Below, piece after piece: positions 10,526 through 23,130 of a stretch of 64,000 bases of DNA (its first letter is position 1; every line of letters starts with the position of its first letter). The notes under the pieces were generated by a model. The model worked only from the letters and a program-made list of their open reading frames with translations, searched no databases and was not told the DNA's origin. The stretch lies in the NCBI GenBank assembly GCA_022432975.1, contig CM039502.1, forward strand, positions 26,954,996 through 27,018,995, read 5' to 3'. The position numbers and the translations under genes were made by a program. The stretch comes from Begonia masoniana (taxonomy: Eukaryota; Streptophyta; Magnoliopsida; Cucurbitales; Begoniaceae).

Positions 10526-13500
10526 AAAAGAATTTTGTCCTCAAAATTCGGTACCTGAATAATTCTGGATATTGGTCCATCATGTCTTGCTGACGTTCCC
10601 AAGTTGTCTCCTCCACATTCTGGTTGTGCCACAAGACTTTCACTAGTGGAACCTCTTTGTTGCGCAATACCTTCACTGCATAGTCTAATATCCTTACCGG
10701 TTTCTCCTCATATGTAAGAGTAGGATGAACTTCAATACTCTGCTGTTCCACAATCTGAGAAGGGTCTCGTACACATTTCTTAAGCATGGAGATATGAAAC
10801 ACATCATGGATTCCATCCATAGAGGTTGGTAGCTGTAGCTGGTAGGCTGTTTTCCCAATCCTTTTCAAGATCAAGAATGGTCCAATGTATCTGGGGTTCA
10901 GCTTTCCTCTCTTCCCAAATCTCACAACTCCTTTGAATGGTGACACCTTGAGAAAAACTTCATCACCAATCGCAAATTCCAATTCTCTACGCCTGCAATC
11001 CGCATAACTCTTCTGTCGACTCTGAGCTGCCAAAATTCTCTGTCGGATGAGGGCAACTTTCTCAACAGTTTGTTGCACAAGGTCAGGACCAAGCAACTGT
11101 ACTTCCCCAACTTCATCCCAGTACAAAGGTGATCTGCATTTTCGTCCATACAATGCTTCATACGGTGCCATTCCTATTGTTGCCTGAAAACTGTTATTAT
11201 AGGAAAACTCCACCAATGATAAAAATTGACTCCAAGATCCTTGAAAATCTAGTATGCAAGCACGGAGCATATCTTCTAAAGTTTGGATGGTTCTTTCGGA
11301 TTGTCCATCGTTTTGAGGGTGGAAAGCTGTGCTAAAACTAAGCTGTGTTCCCATAGCTCCATGTAGACTTTTCCAAAACTTAGATGTAAATCTGGAATCT
11401 CGATCTGAAACTATGGTACAAGGAACTCCATGCAATCTAACAATCTCTTGCACGTACAATTCAGCATGCTGATCCATTGAGTAAGTTATCTTTATTGGCA
11501 GAAAATGAGCAGATTTGGTTAGACGATCAACTATCACCCAAATGGTATCATATCCCTTTGCTGTCCTAGGTAATCCAACAACAAAATCCATCGTTATTTG
11601 CTCCCATTTCCATTCAGGAACTGGTAAGGGTTGCAATGTTCCTGAGGGTCTCTGATGTTCGGCCTTAATCTGTTGACAACACAAACATGACCCTACATAT
11701 TCTGCCACGCTTCGTTTCATACTAGGCCACCAGTAGTGTTGTTTAAGGTCTCTGTACATCTTTGTACTTCCAGGGTGAACAGAGAACCTGGAGGAGTGTG
11801 CTTCGGAAAGAATCTCATCACGAAGTTCCTTAATGGCTGGGACAAACCACCTATTTCTAAACTTGAGGATCCCATTAGCAGAATAGTTAAAATCTGATTG
11901 GTTCGTAGAATTCATGCTTGACTTGTACTTGTTACACTCATCATCATTCGTCTGAGCTTCCTTAATTTTCTCTAGAATGGTAGGCTTTAAGGTTATGGCT
12001 GATAGTATAGCTGATACACTGATTACTGCTTCTAGGTTAAATTTTTGGAATTCCGACTCTAAAGCTAATGGCATACTGAAAATCATAGATGGGGTTGATG
12101 TTGTTACTCTACTCAAAGCATCAGCCACAACATTCGCCTTGCCAGGATGATATTTTATTTCAAAGTCATAGTCCTTGACAAATTCTAACCACCGACGCTG
12201 CCTCATATTCAATTCCTTCTGTGTGAAAATATACTTCAGACTTTTATGATCTGAAAATATCTCACAGGACTGTCCATATAAGTAATGCCTCCAAATCTTA
12301 AGTGCAAAAACCACGGCAGCTAATTCTAAGTCATGCGTAGGGTAATTCTTCTCATGGGTTTTCAATTGTCTAGAGGCATAAGCTATTACTTTACCATCTT
12401 GCATTAACACACATCCAAGACCAATCTTGGAAGCATCACAGTAAATGCTAAACTTACCATTATCGACAGGAAGGGTCAGAATTGGAGCATTGGTTAATTT
12501 CTGTTTCAAGGTCATGAAACTATGTTCACATTCATCCGTCCATATATACTTCACATTTTTCCTTGTTAACTTAGTAAGGGGTGTGGCAATCTTTGAAAAT
12601 CCCTCGATGAATTTTCTATAATATCCTGCTAATCCAAGGAAACTTCGGATATCAGTGGCATTCTTCGGTTGAGGCCATTCCTTAACTGCTTGAACCTTGG
12701 CTGGGTCAACAGATATCCATCTCCAGAGATCACATGACCAAGAAAATGAACTTTGTCCAACCAAAACTCACACTTAGAAAATTTGGCATAAAGTTGGTGC
12801 TGCCTCAGTAATCCTAACACCAAGCTTAAGTGTCCTGCATGCTCTTCCTTAGTTCTAGAATAGATTAGAATGTCATCTATGAATACTATGACAAATTTGT
12901 CCAAAAACTCGTGAAACACCCTATTCATGAGATCCATGAAGGCTGCTGGAGTATTTGTCAAACCAAAAGACATAACCAAAAACTCATAATGTCCATACCT
13001 TGTGCGAAAGGCAGTCTTTGGGATATCTTCGGATTTTACCTTCAGCTGGTAGTAACCGGACCTAAGGTCAATCTTAGAGAAAACTCTTGCACCCCTAAGT
13101 TGGTCAAATAAGTCATCAATTCTCGGCAAAGGGTATTTGTTCTTGACAGTTAGCTTATTCAATTCTCTATAGTCTATGCACATACGCATTGATCCATCTT
13201 TCTTTTTGACAAAAAGGACCAGTGCACCCCATGGTGAAAAGCTAAGGCGTATGAACCCTTTATCCAACAATTCCTCCAACTGTTTCTTTAATTCTTTAAG
13301 TTCTGTTGGTGCCAGTCTATATGAATTTTTAGACACAGGCTCAGCTTCGGGGTAAACATCTACAACAAATTCAATTTCCCTATCTGGTGGCAAACCAGGA
13401 AGGTCATCCAAGAATACTTCGGGGAAGTCTTGGACAATTGGGACACTCTGAGGGTTTGCTTTCCCTACAAGCTGTGTGTCTAAAACGCTAGCTAAGAAGC

Positions 13501-15031
13501 ACAAATACTCTCCACACAGGGAAGGCCTTGTGTTAATAGAAGTCATCACAGACATTCCCTTACTCTTCTTTGAAGCTTGAAAGGTATGCTTCAAACTACC
13601 AGGGGGTTGGAAGCTAACTATTCCAGTCCTACAATCTATTGTGGCATGATGTTTAATCAACCAGTCCATTCCTAGGATTACATCAAATCCTATTATATCC
13701 ATAACTATAAGGTCAGCAAGTAGACTTATATTTCCTACTAACACTTCACTGTCAAGCATCACTTGGTTAGAGTGCATGCGTCCACCAGAAGGCAATGCAA
13801 CATTAAACACGTGCATGGAAGGGGTAAACTGTACATCTAACTTAATAGCAAAAGCAGATGCTATAAATGAATGTGTTGCACCAGAATCTATTAAAGTAAA
13901 AGCAGGCACATAGTTGATCAATATTGTACCTGACACCACAGCAGGCTGTTCTTCATTCCCCGACTCCATCATGGAGAAAATTCTTGGTTTAACCATAGCA
14001 GGGCCACTCTTAGGAACCGGACAGTCTCTACTAATGTGACCAACCTTGTTACAGTTGTAGCATCTGGTAACTTTAGGCTTCGAGCACTCTTTGTATGTGT
14101 GTCCAACCTCCTCACAGTTGAAACACTTCCCAAAGCCCATTCTGCACTCACCCGGGTGGTTCTTCAAACATTTAGGACACTGGGGAAATTTCCTGACATT
14201 CTGTACCTTCCCTCCTGATCCTTGGCTATTTTGGCCTTCACTTGGCCTCTTCGTTCCTCTCTGTTGGTGCGGCTGGTTAAACCTTTGTGGGACCTCTCTT
14301 GGCCTAGCACACATCCTCTCAGCTTCTTCCACTTCCAGAGCAGTGGACACAACCTCGCTGAAGGTCAAGCCTTTAATACCACAGAATTTAACTCCCCGGT
14401 GAATTTCTGGCTTCAGTCCATGAATAAATTTGAACACTTTATCCTCGTCTTTGTGAGCAAAATGTCCAGCAAACCTGGACAGAGATTCAAATTGCCTACT
14501 GTACTCAGCCACTGACCCTGTCTGCTTCAACTTCAGGAATTCCAACTTCTTTGCTGTCTGGACTGTGCTGCTGAAATACTTCTCGTAGAAAATGTCCTTG
14601 AATTGTGACTAGGACATTGCCAAAACATCTGTGGTGGTCTCCATTGTCTCCCACCAGAGTTGAGCTTCACCAGCTAAATGAAAGGTTGCCAATATGACCT
14701 TGTCTCCTTCTCCGATGTTGGCACACCTAAACATACTTTCAATCTTCCTAAGCCATCCATCAGCAATTATTGGATCAGATGACTGTCCATCGAACGTGGG
14801 TGGTCTTAGTCTCCGGAATCTATCTCCAAAATGTTCATTGCTAGAACCAGAGTTGGCACTTCTTTGTACCTATCGGTTCAACAATACTCCTAGTTGGTCA
14901 GACTGTTGGCGCACTAAGTCAGTTTGCTAACGTACTAAATCTGTCAGCTGCCTAATCACACTAGGCTCCTCTTCACCCCTCACATTTGGCATTTCTCTCG
15001 GCACTCTAGGTCTCCCTGGGCGTCTGGCCAT
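10524..15031 (-). pseudogene. gag-pol: Element A gag-pol polyprotein, broken
   Basis: The reading starts at the ATG at 15031 (MARRPG-like, shared with G). Domain order is Gag, a CPKC...HPGEC finger, two CX2CX4HX4C knuckles ([14 protein letters not shown] and [14 protein letters not shown]), protease ([10 protein letters not shown]), reverse transcriptase ([11 protein letters not shown] and FIDDILIYS), RNase H ([11 protein letters not shown]), HHCC integrase zinc region and DDE core, then a chromodomain-like tail ending in EETTWE. In-frame stops sit at 14609-14611, 14870-14872 and 14927-14929, each where related copies have Trp, Glu or Gln. A one-base deletion near 12715, between RT and RNase H, shifts the frame; the downstream frame is open to the stop at 10524. 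From 14545 on, pol is largely open, which indicates recent decay. Confidence 0.95.
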
Positions 15032-15171
15032 TGTACTAAATTCCTGCACAGGGTTATTTATACTCTTAAGTATCTATGAACTAAGGGTAACATAAACACT
15101 TACAGTTGTTGAAGTACTTCCATGCAACGATCGGCACTGATGAGTAATCTTTTGAACGGTTTAACTGAATG

Positions 15172-15183
15172 TCTCTGATACCA
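15172..15183 (-). other. Primer-binding site of element A
   Basis: Minus-strand TGGTATCAGAGA begins 3 bp after the 5' LTR end. It complements the 3' end of plant initiator tRNA-Met, the usual primer of chromoviruses, at 11 of 12 positions. Confidence 0.9.
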
Positions 15184-15589
15184 TACTGTAACGCCCCGAG
15201 TTTTCTGAACCCGGTTTGTTACTCATGAACCCGGATATTACTAAGAAACCTTGAACCGAATTTAAAACTTCCTTCGGAATTCAAATTTTAACGTTTGATA
15301 AAACATGAAGACTTGCAGCGGAAAATCTTCGAGCAAAAATAGAGTTGAGTAAAACTATGCAACAGTGTTTGAATGATTGAGTAAAATATTAAGAAAATAA
15401 TTCAGCCGGAAGGGATAAAGGTTTAAGCGTAAATTACTTAAAATTTAAGAAAGTCAAACACATCATCCGGAGAGCGAAGTCAACCGGAAGGAACTGGCTT
15501 AGAAAATAGAAGGCTTTTCCTAATAAAAAACGACAAAGTTTCGGCTACATCATCCGGTCACAAAACAACAAAATACATCCTTCATCTAC

Positions 15590-16346
15590 CGGTGACGTCA
15601 GCTGGATGATTTCTTCATCCGATCGACTTTACTCTACATCCACCGGTGACGTCAGCCGGATGATTTCCTCATCCGATCGACTTTACTCTACATCCCCCGG
15701 TGACGTCAGCGGATGATTTCCTCATTCCGATCGACTTTACTCTACATCCACCGGTGACGTCAGCCGGATGATTTCCTCATCCGATCGACTTTACTCTACA
15801 TCCACCGGTGACGTCAGCCGGATGATTTCCTCATCCGATCGACTTTACTCTACATCCACCGGTGACGTCAGCCGGATGATTTCCTCATCCGATCGACTTT
15901 ACTCTACATCCACCGGTGACGTCAGCCGGATGATTTCCTCATCCGATCGACTTTACTCTACATCCACCGGTGACGTCAGCCGGATGATTTCCTCATCCGA
16001 TCGACTTTACTCTACATCCACCGGTGACGTCAGCCGGATGATTTCCTCATCCGATCGACTTTACTCTACATCCACCGGTGACGTCAGCCGGATGATTTCC
16101 TCATCCGATCGACTTTACTCTACATCCACCGGTGACGTCAGCCGGATGATTTCCTCATCCGATCGACTTTACTCTACATCCACCGGTGACGTCAGCCGGA
16201 TGATTTCCTCATCCGATCGACTTTACATCCGATCGACTTTACTCTACATCCACCGGTGACGTCAGCCGGATGATTTCCTCATCCGATCGACTTTACTCTA
16301 CATCCACCGGTGACGTCAGCCGGATGATTTCCTCATCCGATCGACT
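15590..16346. repeat. 54-bp minisatellite carrying TGACGTCA
   Basis: About 14 units are arranged head to tail. Each unit has CATCCACCGGTGACGTCA followed by GCCGGATGATTTCCTCATCC and GATCGACTTTACTCTA. Most central units look identical. The 8-bp palindrome TGACGTCA is the classic CRE/bZIP (TGA-factor) target and occurs 14 times. One unit near 16217 has a partial internal duplication. Because 54 is a multiple of 3, the array is open in one frame; that frame is not a gene. Confidence 0.97.
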
Positions 16347-16832
16347 AGACGACAAGTTCCAACCTATATCTTCCGTTGGCTTCCACTGAAGACATCTTCC
16401 GATAGACAACAAAACAACAACTCAATCTCTTCCGGTAGACTTCATCTACCGATAGAGAACAGAATCACATTTTATCCACTCCATGGCTTACAATCACAAC
16501 TCTAATCATAGAGAAGAGTTTACTCACTTCACTGAAACATTCAGAAATGATTCAAATCGTTGCATATCTCAAACCCAGTAAAAATCCAGTATTTAAAACT
16601 AACGGAATACTAACATCAGAAGGGTCTCAGAATATTTTTTGAAAACATCTAAGCAACTTCTTTCATTAGAAAGTTTAACATACTCAATTTGAAACCAATG
16701 TTTACTAAACCTTCACCACCACAGACACCAATTAAACCACCCCATCAGCTGCCAGTCTATTACAAGGAAGCACTCCTCCAACCAGTCTAGTCCTCAGTAG
16801 ACTCAAAAAGCACACCTGCTGTCACTTCTTCA

Positions 16833-17312
16833 CCTACATCACAAAACTCATCTATTAGCCTAATGCTAAGCAAGTAAAGCAATGATGAAATGGAAATGCT
16901 GAACATAAAACTTCCTAAACATGCAGTTTCTACTTTCTCATCTCAGTTGCATATTCATCGTTCTGTTTAGATCCCGCTGTGAAGTTGGGAGTTGGATCAA
17001 CTCTCCCAAAGTATAAATCCACTGTCTCATTAAGGGGCGGATTAATTCCCTTAACAGTAAGTCTGATTCACATCCTCCGATCCCTCTTTGAAATTGGGAG
17101 TTGGATCAACTCTCCCAAAGTATAAATATCCACTGTCTCATTAAGGGGCAGATTAATTCCCTTAACAGTAAAACTAGTTTACATAACTGTTCAGTACATT
17201 CATTCCTTGCTCAACAAACCATATAAATTCATTTTCGTATAATTTCAGAAATATGATGCATGACATGTAAGCACATTCAATAAGTAAAAATCCTACTGTT
17301 TTGTGATGTAGG
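16833..17312 (-). other. LTR stem module, A 5' LTR
   Basis: Plus-strand arms 16833-16847 (CCTACATCACAAAAC) and 17298-17312 (GTTTTGTGATGTAGG) are perfect complements. The donor-like GT is at 17339-17340 and the acceptor-like AG lies inside the 3' arm, implying an intron of about 507 nt on the minus strand. Confidence 0.8.
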
Positions 17313-17732
17313 CCCGAAGGCTCAAGCAAACTTCACTTACCTGGATTCCTGGTGGATACTCCGTTAGAAGTTGCTTCGGAAATGCTCATCTAGAACCATG
17401 AACAGAACATTAAGCCAATCCTTACTAATCCCCATTCTAAAGCATTCTGAAACTTAAGTGGACCGTTAGAAGTTCTATTCACTAAACATTTTCCCAAATT
17501 TTCACCCCAACCCGAATCTACACTCATTCACAGCATATACGAAATCCCCACATTGCACTCCCTCAGCTATCTAACTGATTAAACTTAAGAGAAATGAGGA
17601 AAATTACCTAAGTTGAAGGAGGATTGGGCGAGGAAAATCGTCTATAGAGCTCGGCTGCTTGAGCTGAAAACCCGAAGAGAAAATGGTATGAAATTGGTAG
17701 CGGCTACAGTGCATTAAACCCAACCCTCTTTC

Positions 17733-17741
17733 CTTAAATAC
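17733..17741 (-). promoter_or_regulatory. TATA-like box of A 5' LTR
   Basis: Minus-strand GTATTTAAG lies about 130 bp inside the LTR start and is conserved with E and G. This is the best candidate for the core promoter of element A. If correct, most of the 2.7-kb LTR is transcribed R/U5, including the minisatellite. Confidence 0.6.
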
Positions 17742-17872
17742 GTTATCCACTTTTGAAAATTGTAAATTTACTCTAGTGCCCTTGTCTAGTCATTTAATAA
17801 CCCTACTTGAATTATTGACTAATCTTACCATTAATAATAAAAAAAGCTGGTTCGATAGAACCGGGTGCTACA

Positions 17873-20800
17873 ATCCCGCATACACTTCTTCAACATGGAA
17901 ACATGGAACACATTATGGATTTTTTCCATAGAAGTTGGTAACTGTAATTGGTAAGCTGTCTTTCCCATCCTCTTCAAGATTGAGAATGGTCCAATATATC
18001 TGGGGTTCAACTTGTCTCTATTTCCAAATCTCACAACTCCCTTGAATGGTGATACCTTAAGAAAAACTTCATCACCAACTTCGAACTTTAATTCTCTACG
18101 TCTCTTATCGGCATAGCTTTTCTGTCGGCTTTGAGCTGTTAAGATTCTCTGTCAGATGAGGGCAATCTTCTCTACTGTTTGCTGCACAACATCAGGACCA
18201 ATCAAACGTGCTTCCCCAACTTCGTCCAAATACAAAAGAGATCTGCATTTTCGTCCATACAACGCTTAATAGGTGCCATACATATGGTTGCCTAAAAACT
18301 GTTGTTATAAGAGAATTCACCAACGATAAATACTTACTCCAAGATCCTTGAAAATCTAATATGCATGCACGAAGCATATCCTACAACTTTGGATAGTCCT
18401 TTCAGATTGTCCATCTGTTTGAGGGTGAAAAGCTGTACTAAAGTTGAGCTGTGTACCCATAGCCTTATGCACACTCTTCCAAAACTTCGACGTAAATCTA
18501 GATTCTCGGTCAGAAACTATAGTGCTTGGAACTCCATGCAGTCTAACAATCTCATGCACATACAATTCAGCTAGTTGGTCCATCGAGTAAGTTATCTATA
18601 CGGGCAGAAAATAGGCAGATTTGGTTAGACGATCTACTATCACCCAAATTGCATCATGTCCCTTTGCTGTCCTAGGCAATCCTACCACAAAGTCCATCGT
18701 TATTTGTTCCCACTTCCATTCGGGAACTGGTAATGGTTGCAATGCTCCTGGAGGCCTCTGATGTTCAGCTTTAACTTGTTGGCAAACTAAACACAATCTT
18801 GCGTACTCGGCCACACTTCTTTTCATATTTGGCCACCAATAATGTTGTTTAAGGTCTCTATACATTTTTGTACTTCCAGGATGGACAGAGAGTCTAGAAG
18901 AATGCGCCTCCAAAAGAATTTCATTTCTAAGTTCAACATTAGTCGGAATAAACCACCTATTCCGAAACTTGAGAATTCCATCAACAGAACAGTTGAAATC
19001 CGACTTATCGGAAGAATACATACTTGACTTATACTTGATACACTCAGCATCAATCATCTGAGCTTCCTTTATTCTTTCCAAAATGGAAGACTTCAACGTT
19101 ATGGCAGAAAGCATAGCTGACACACTGGACACAGCTTCTAAATTAAATCTTTGAAACTCTGCCTCTAAGGCTATCGGTATGTCAAGAATCAATGCAGAGG
19201 CTGATGTTGACACTCTACTCAAAGCATCAGCTACTACATTCGCCTTGCCGGGGTAGTATTTAATCTCAAAATTATAATCCTTGACAAACTCCAACCATCT
19301 ATGTTGCCTCATATTTAATTCTTTCTGTGTGAAAATATACTTCAGACTTTTATGGTCCGAAAATATCTCACAAGACTGTCCATACAAGTAATGCCTCCAA
19401 ATCTTTAGTACAAAAACCACTACAGCTAATTCTAAGTCGTGTGTAGGGTAATTCTTCTCGTGTGTTTTCAACTGTCTAGAAGCATAGGCTATTACTTTTC
19501 CATGTTGCATCAACACACAACCGAGTCCAACTTTGGAAGCGTCACAATAAATGCTGAACTTTCTATTTTCAACAGGGCATGTTAATACTGGAGCATTGGT
19601 CAACTTCTGTTTCAAAGTCTAGAAACTGGATTCACATTCCTCTGTCCATGCATACTTAATATTTTTCCTTGTTAACCGAGTGAAGGGTGTTGCGATCTTC
19701 AAGAATCTTTCAATAAATTTCCTGTAATATCCTGCTAATCTAGGGAAACTCCGAATATCAGTGGCATTCTTTGGTTGGGGCCATTCCTTAACTGCTTGAA
19801 CCTTGGCTGGATCGACAGATATTCCATCACCTGAGATCACATGACCAAGAAAGTGAACTCTGTCCAACCAAAACTCACACTTGGAAAACTTAGCATAAAG
19901 TTGATGTTGCCTTAGTACTCCCAATACCAGGTTCAAATGTCTTGTATGCTTCTCCTTAGTACGTGAATAGATTAGTATATCATCAATAAATACTATGACA
20001 AACTTATTCAAATACTCATGAAACACCCTATTCATAAGATCCATGAATGCTGCTGATGCATTTGTCAATCCAAAAGACATAACCAAAAACTCATAATGTC
20101 CATACCTTGTGCGAAAGGCAGTCTTAGGAATATCTTCTGATTTGACTTTCATTTGGTAATAACCGGACCTTAGGTCAATCTTAGAGAAAACACGTGCACC
20201 CTTAAGCTGGTCGAATAAATCATCAATCATTGGCAATGGATACTTGTTCTTGATAGTTAACTTATTCAATTCCCGATAATCAACGTACATACGCATTGAT
20301 CCATCTTTCTTCTTAAAAAAAAGAACTGGTGCACCCCACGATGAAAAGCTTGGGCGTATAAACCCTTTATCCAATAGTTCCTCCAACTGTTTCTTTAATT
20401 CCTTAAACTCCGTAGGTGCTAACCTATAGGGATTCTTAGATACAGGCTCGGCACCTGGGTAAACATCTATAACAAACTCAATGTCCCTATCTGGCGGCAA
20501 GCCAGGAAGGTCATCTAAAAATACTTCTGGAAAGTCTTGGGCAACTAAGACATTTTAAAGACTTGCTTTTCCTACAAATTGTGTGTCTATAACACTGGCC
20601 AGAAAGCATAAATACTCTCTGCATGAAGAGGGTCTCGCGTTGATAGAAGTCATAATAGACATTCCCTTACTCTTCTTCGAGGCTTGAAAGGTATGCCTCA
20701 AACCACCAGGGGGTTGAAAACTAACTACTCCAGTCCTACAATCAATTGTGGTATAATGCTTGAACAATAAATCCATTCCTAAGATAACATCAAATCCCAT

Positions 20801-21626
20801 TATATCCATAATAATGAGATCAGCAGGTAAATTCTTGTTTCTTACCAACACGACACTATCAAACATCACTTGGTTAGAGTGCATGCGTTCACCAGAGGGT
20901 AACGCGACGTTAAATACATGCTCAGTAGGGCTAAACTGTACATCTAACTTGACAGAAAACGCATACGCTATAAACGAGTGTGTTGCACCAGAATCTATTA
21001 AAGTAAAAGCAGGTATAGAGTTGATCAAAATGGTACCTGACACTACGACGGGTTGTTCCTTATCGCCCGACTCCAACATGGAGAATATCCTCGGCTTTAT
21101 CTTAGCAGGGCCACTCTTTAGAGCTGGACAGTCTCTGTTAATATGGCCGACTTTGTTACAGTTGAAGCATCGGGTGATTCTGGGATTCGGGCAATCCTTG
21201 TATGTGTGTCCAACTTCCTCACAGTTGAAACACTTTCCCGTCCCAAACCTGCACTCACCCAGGTGACCTTTCAAACACTTCGGACATTGGGGAAACTTCC
21301 TGATGTCCTGCACCTTCTTTCCTGTTCCCTAGTTATTCTGGCCTTCACTTGGCCTCTTCATTCCTCTCTGCGGGTGTGGCTTGATAAACTTTTGTGGGGC
21401 TTCCTTTGGCCCAGCACACTTCATTTCAGCTTCTTCCACCTCCAATGCTGTGGACACAACTTCACTAAATGACAGCCCTTTAATACCACAAAATTTGACT
21501 CCTCTGTAGATTTCGGGCTTCAGTCCAAGCACAAACTGAAACACCTTATCCTCATTCTTGTGAACAAAATGTCCAGCAAACCTGGATAGGGACTCGAATT
21601 GCCTACTTTACTCTGCCACGGACCCT
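17873..21626 (-). pseudogene. gag-pol: Element E gag-pol polyprotein, broken and N-terminally truncated
   Basis: In minus-strand order: partial Gag (from 21626), finger region, two CX2CX4HX4C knuckles ([14 protein letters not shown] and [14 protein letters not shown]), protease [12 protein letters not shown] with [11 protein letters not shown] and FIDDILIYS, RNase [12 protein letters not shown], the HHCC/DDE integrase, then the chromodomain cut by element A. In-frame stops are at 18152-18154, 18596-18598, 19619-19621, 20555-20557 and 21329-21331. Three single-base deletions between about 18265 and 18395 shift and then restore the frame in the integrase. The Gag N-terminus, leader, primer-binding site and most of the 5' LTR are deleted. 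E is more decayed than A, in line with being the older host of the nested insertion. Confidence 0.93.
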
Positions 21627-21732
21627 TACTTAGTCACTCATTAACCTAATCAATAATTCTCCAAATTTCATCCATAAAGTGTACACTATTAGTTGACAAG
21701 GTAAAACCGGTTCAATGGAACCGGGTGTTACA
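21623..21732 (-). repeat. Remnant of E 5' LTR joined directly to gag
   Basis: These 110 bp match 8068-8177 of the 3' LTR. The junction with gag falls in CCCT (21623-21626), which is present in both the gag sequence (ACCCTGTCTG in element A) and the LTR (GCCCTTACTT). The deletion therefore looks like a microhomology-mediated loss of most of the LTR, the primer-binding site and the Gag start. Confidence 0.9.
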
Positions 21733-22745
21733 CACTATTCTCACAAATCCGTCAAAATATCCTAATTCTGATTGTACTAATTTTAGCTACCTTACTAGGT
21801 GTGTTATTATTCATTAACACGATACCTTCTAAAATTGTATCATACGTCGAAAACCAATTATGATTGTAATTCACATGAAACGAACAAGTTGTATCTAGAA
21901 TCCAATTATTGTTTGGCTTTGAATTTCCCTCTGACACAACAAGAAGATCTCCATAACTATAATCTTCTTCTACGACAACTACTTAACTAGACGTCATCAG
22001 TTGTTTTCCCTTCTCAGCGACTCTCTTAACATTCTGCAATTCTTGAAACTAAGATTTAATGTGCCTCCTTTTCTTACAGAAGTAATAGGTTTTATCCCGG
22101 TTCCTTGACTTTGATCTGCTCTTCGAATCCTGGATATTATCACTCCCTTTATTATTTGACTCTCTTGTTCTACATTGAACGATGAGTCCCTCTCCGCAAG
22201 ACTCGAATCGAGCAACAATTTATTTCATCTTTTCCTTTGATAATAAGGCGTCATAAACCTCTTTCAAAGATAGACTTTGCCTACTATATAAGATTGTATA
22301 TCTGCAAGTACCATATAAAGCAAGCAACGAGCACAATAGAATTAAGCTCAGATCCTTCTCATCGTACTTGCATTTCATAGTTTCTAAATCTGAAGCTAAT
22401 TCCTTGAATGCGGTAAAGTGTTTTTCAATTGAACTAGCTTCCATCAAATGATGAGAAAATGAACGTTGCTTTAAATGCAACTTATTGTCAGAGTTTTCTT
22501 CATACACAACTACTCCAATTTTACACATAATTCGGTGACTATTTTCTCGTTCAGAACGTTTTGCAAAATCTGATTCGACAAATGCAGACATATCATAGAT
22601 AGGGCTTTTTGATCCTTTTGAATTTTCTTCTCTTCACTTAAAGATAATGACATTTTATCCAGCCCTAACAACGTGTCGTCTAATTTCATATGTGTGAGCA
22701 CATATCGCATCTTCACCTGCCACAACTAAAATCTATTATTCCGAT
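21733..22745 (-). pseudogene. gag-pol: Ty1/copia gag and protease relic
   Basis: In minus order: a Gag N-terminus with NRF, a stop, then LWQVKMRYVLTHMKL; a LLGLDKMS segment; DQKALSMICLHLSNQIL; then the UBN2-type Gag core ending LLCSLLALYGTCRYTILY and LLSKEKM. Last comes a protease-like WILDTTCSFHVNYNHNWFST with LMNNNTPSKVA. These are hallmarks of copia Gag and of the aspartic protease that precedes the integrase; the usual DSG/DSA is DTT. Several frameshifts and stops interrupt it. The sequence ends abruptly where element E begins, and I could not find its continuation left of 6036. Confidence 0.85.
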
Positions 22746-23130
22746 CTAATCACTGGATATCAAATCTGAACCAACTCATCACTCAAAAAACTGGCTTCAA
22801 CAAAATATTCAATTCTAGAATATCCAATTACAAATTTTGAAACCCAAAAATAATATTCCAATCAAAATCAGCTCTAAAAATTAGAATAAATCCACCCAAT
22901 AATTTTAGAACAAATTCTCTAAAATGTTATGAACCAATAAACTAGCCTCAAAATGGAGAATTTAAATACCAAAATCTCCCAATCAAAGCAATTTAAAAAA
23001 TTGAATTTTTTAATGCCATTTTTAATGTCTTAAGAAGACCAGCAAAGTTCTCTGTGGGTGAAGAATCGACGAACTCGATGATGAACGACAACTGAGCATG
23101 TGGCGTATGGAGCATAAATTGAGGTTCGTG
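22746..23130. other. Unassigned AT-rich DNA
   Basis: Rich in AAAATT and CCAATT words. No LTR end or primer-binding site is recognisable for the adjacent minus-strand copia relic. Confidence 0.45.

Larger units (their letters stand above)
8434..17872 (-). mobile_element. Element A: complete Ty3/gypsy chromovirus inserted in E
   Basis: Both LTRs, a primer-binding site, gag-pol and a polypurine tract are present over 9,439 bp. Perfect 5-bp target duplications ATCCC flank it at 8429-8433 and 17873-17877. Both LTR ends are intact, and the two LTRs agree closely except for a tandem array that is longer in the 5' LTR. A is therefore younger than E. Its polyprotein carries three nonsense codons in gag and one frameshift in pol, so it is no longer autonomous. 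Insert plus duplication is 9,444 bp, a multiple of three, so it did not shift E's frame. Confidence 0.97.
15187..17872 (-). repeat. 5' LTR of element A with expanded minisatellite
   Basis: It runs from TGTAACGCC at 15187 to GGTGCTACA at 17872, 2,686 bp. It aligns end to end with 8434-10512. The two LTRs differ by scattered substitutions and by expansion of the 54-bp TGACGTCA unit. At integration the two LTRs are expected to be identical, so the size difference arose later or through recombination. Confidence 0.96.
6036..21732 (-). mobile_element. Element E: Ty3/gypsy chromovirus, 5' LTR mostly deleted, split by nested element A
   Basis: In minus-strand order the element holds an 110-bp remnant of its 5' LTR (21623-21732), a gag truncated at its N-terminus, pol (21622-17873), then element A (8434-17872), the last 256 bp of the internal region (8178-8433), and a full 3' LTR (6036-8177). 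Removing A and one ATCCC duplication rejoins the chromodomain region in frame. Outer flanks are CAGTG on the left and CACTA on the right, which match at only 3 of 5 positions, so a target duplication is not demonstrated. The family is the same broad group as A and G, judging by protein and LTR-end similarity. Confidence 0.9.

Noticed and set aside
15768..16259. 163-codon open frame of 18-residue repeats
   Set aside because: It is a by-product of a 54-bp minisatellite in an LTR; 54 is divisible by 3. No start context or protein family.
15590..16346. CRISPR-like regular spacing
   Set aside because: Units are head-to-tail identical with no unique spacers, and the window is plant transposon DNA.
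20760..21266. 168-codon plus frame
   Set aside because: Antisense shadow of the E protease and zinc-knuckle region.
6031..21737. Target duplication of element E
   Set aside because: Flanks CAGTG and CACTA match at only 3 of 5 positions, so I do not claim a duplication.
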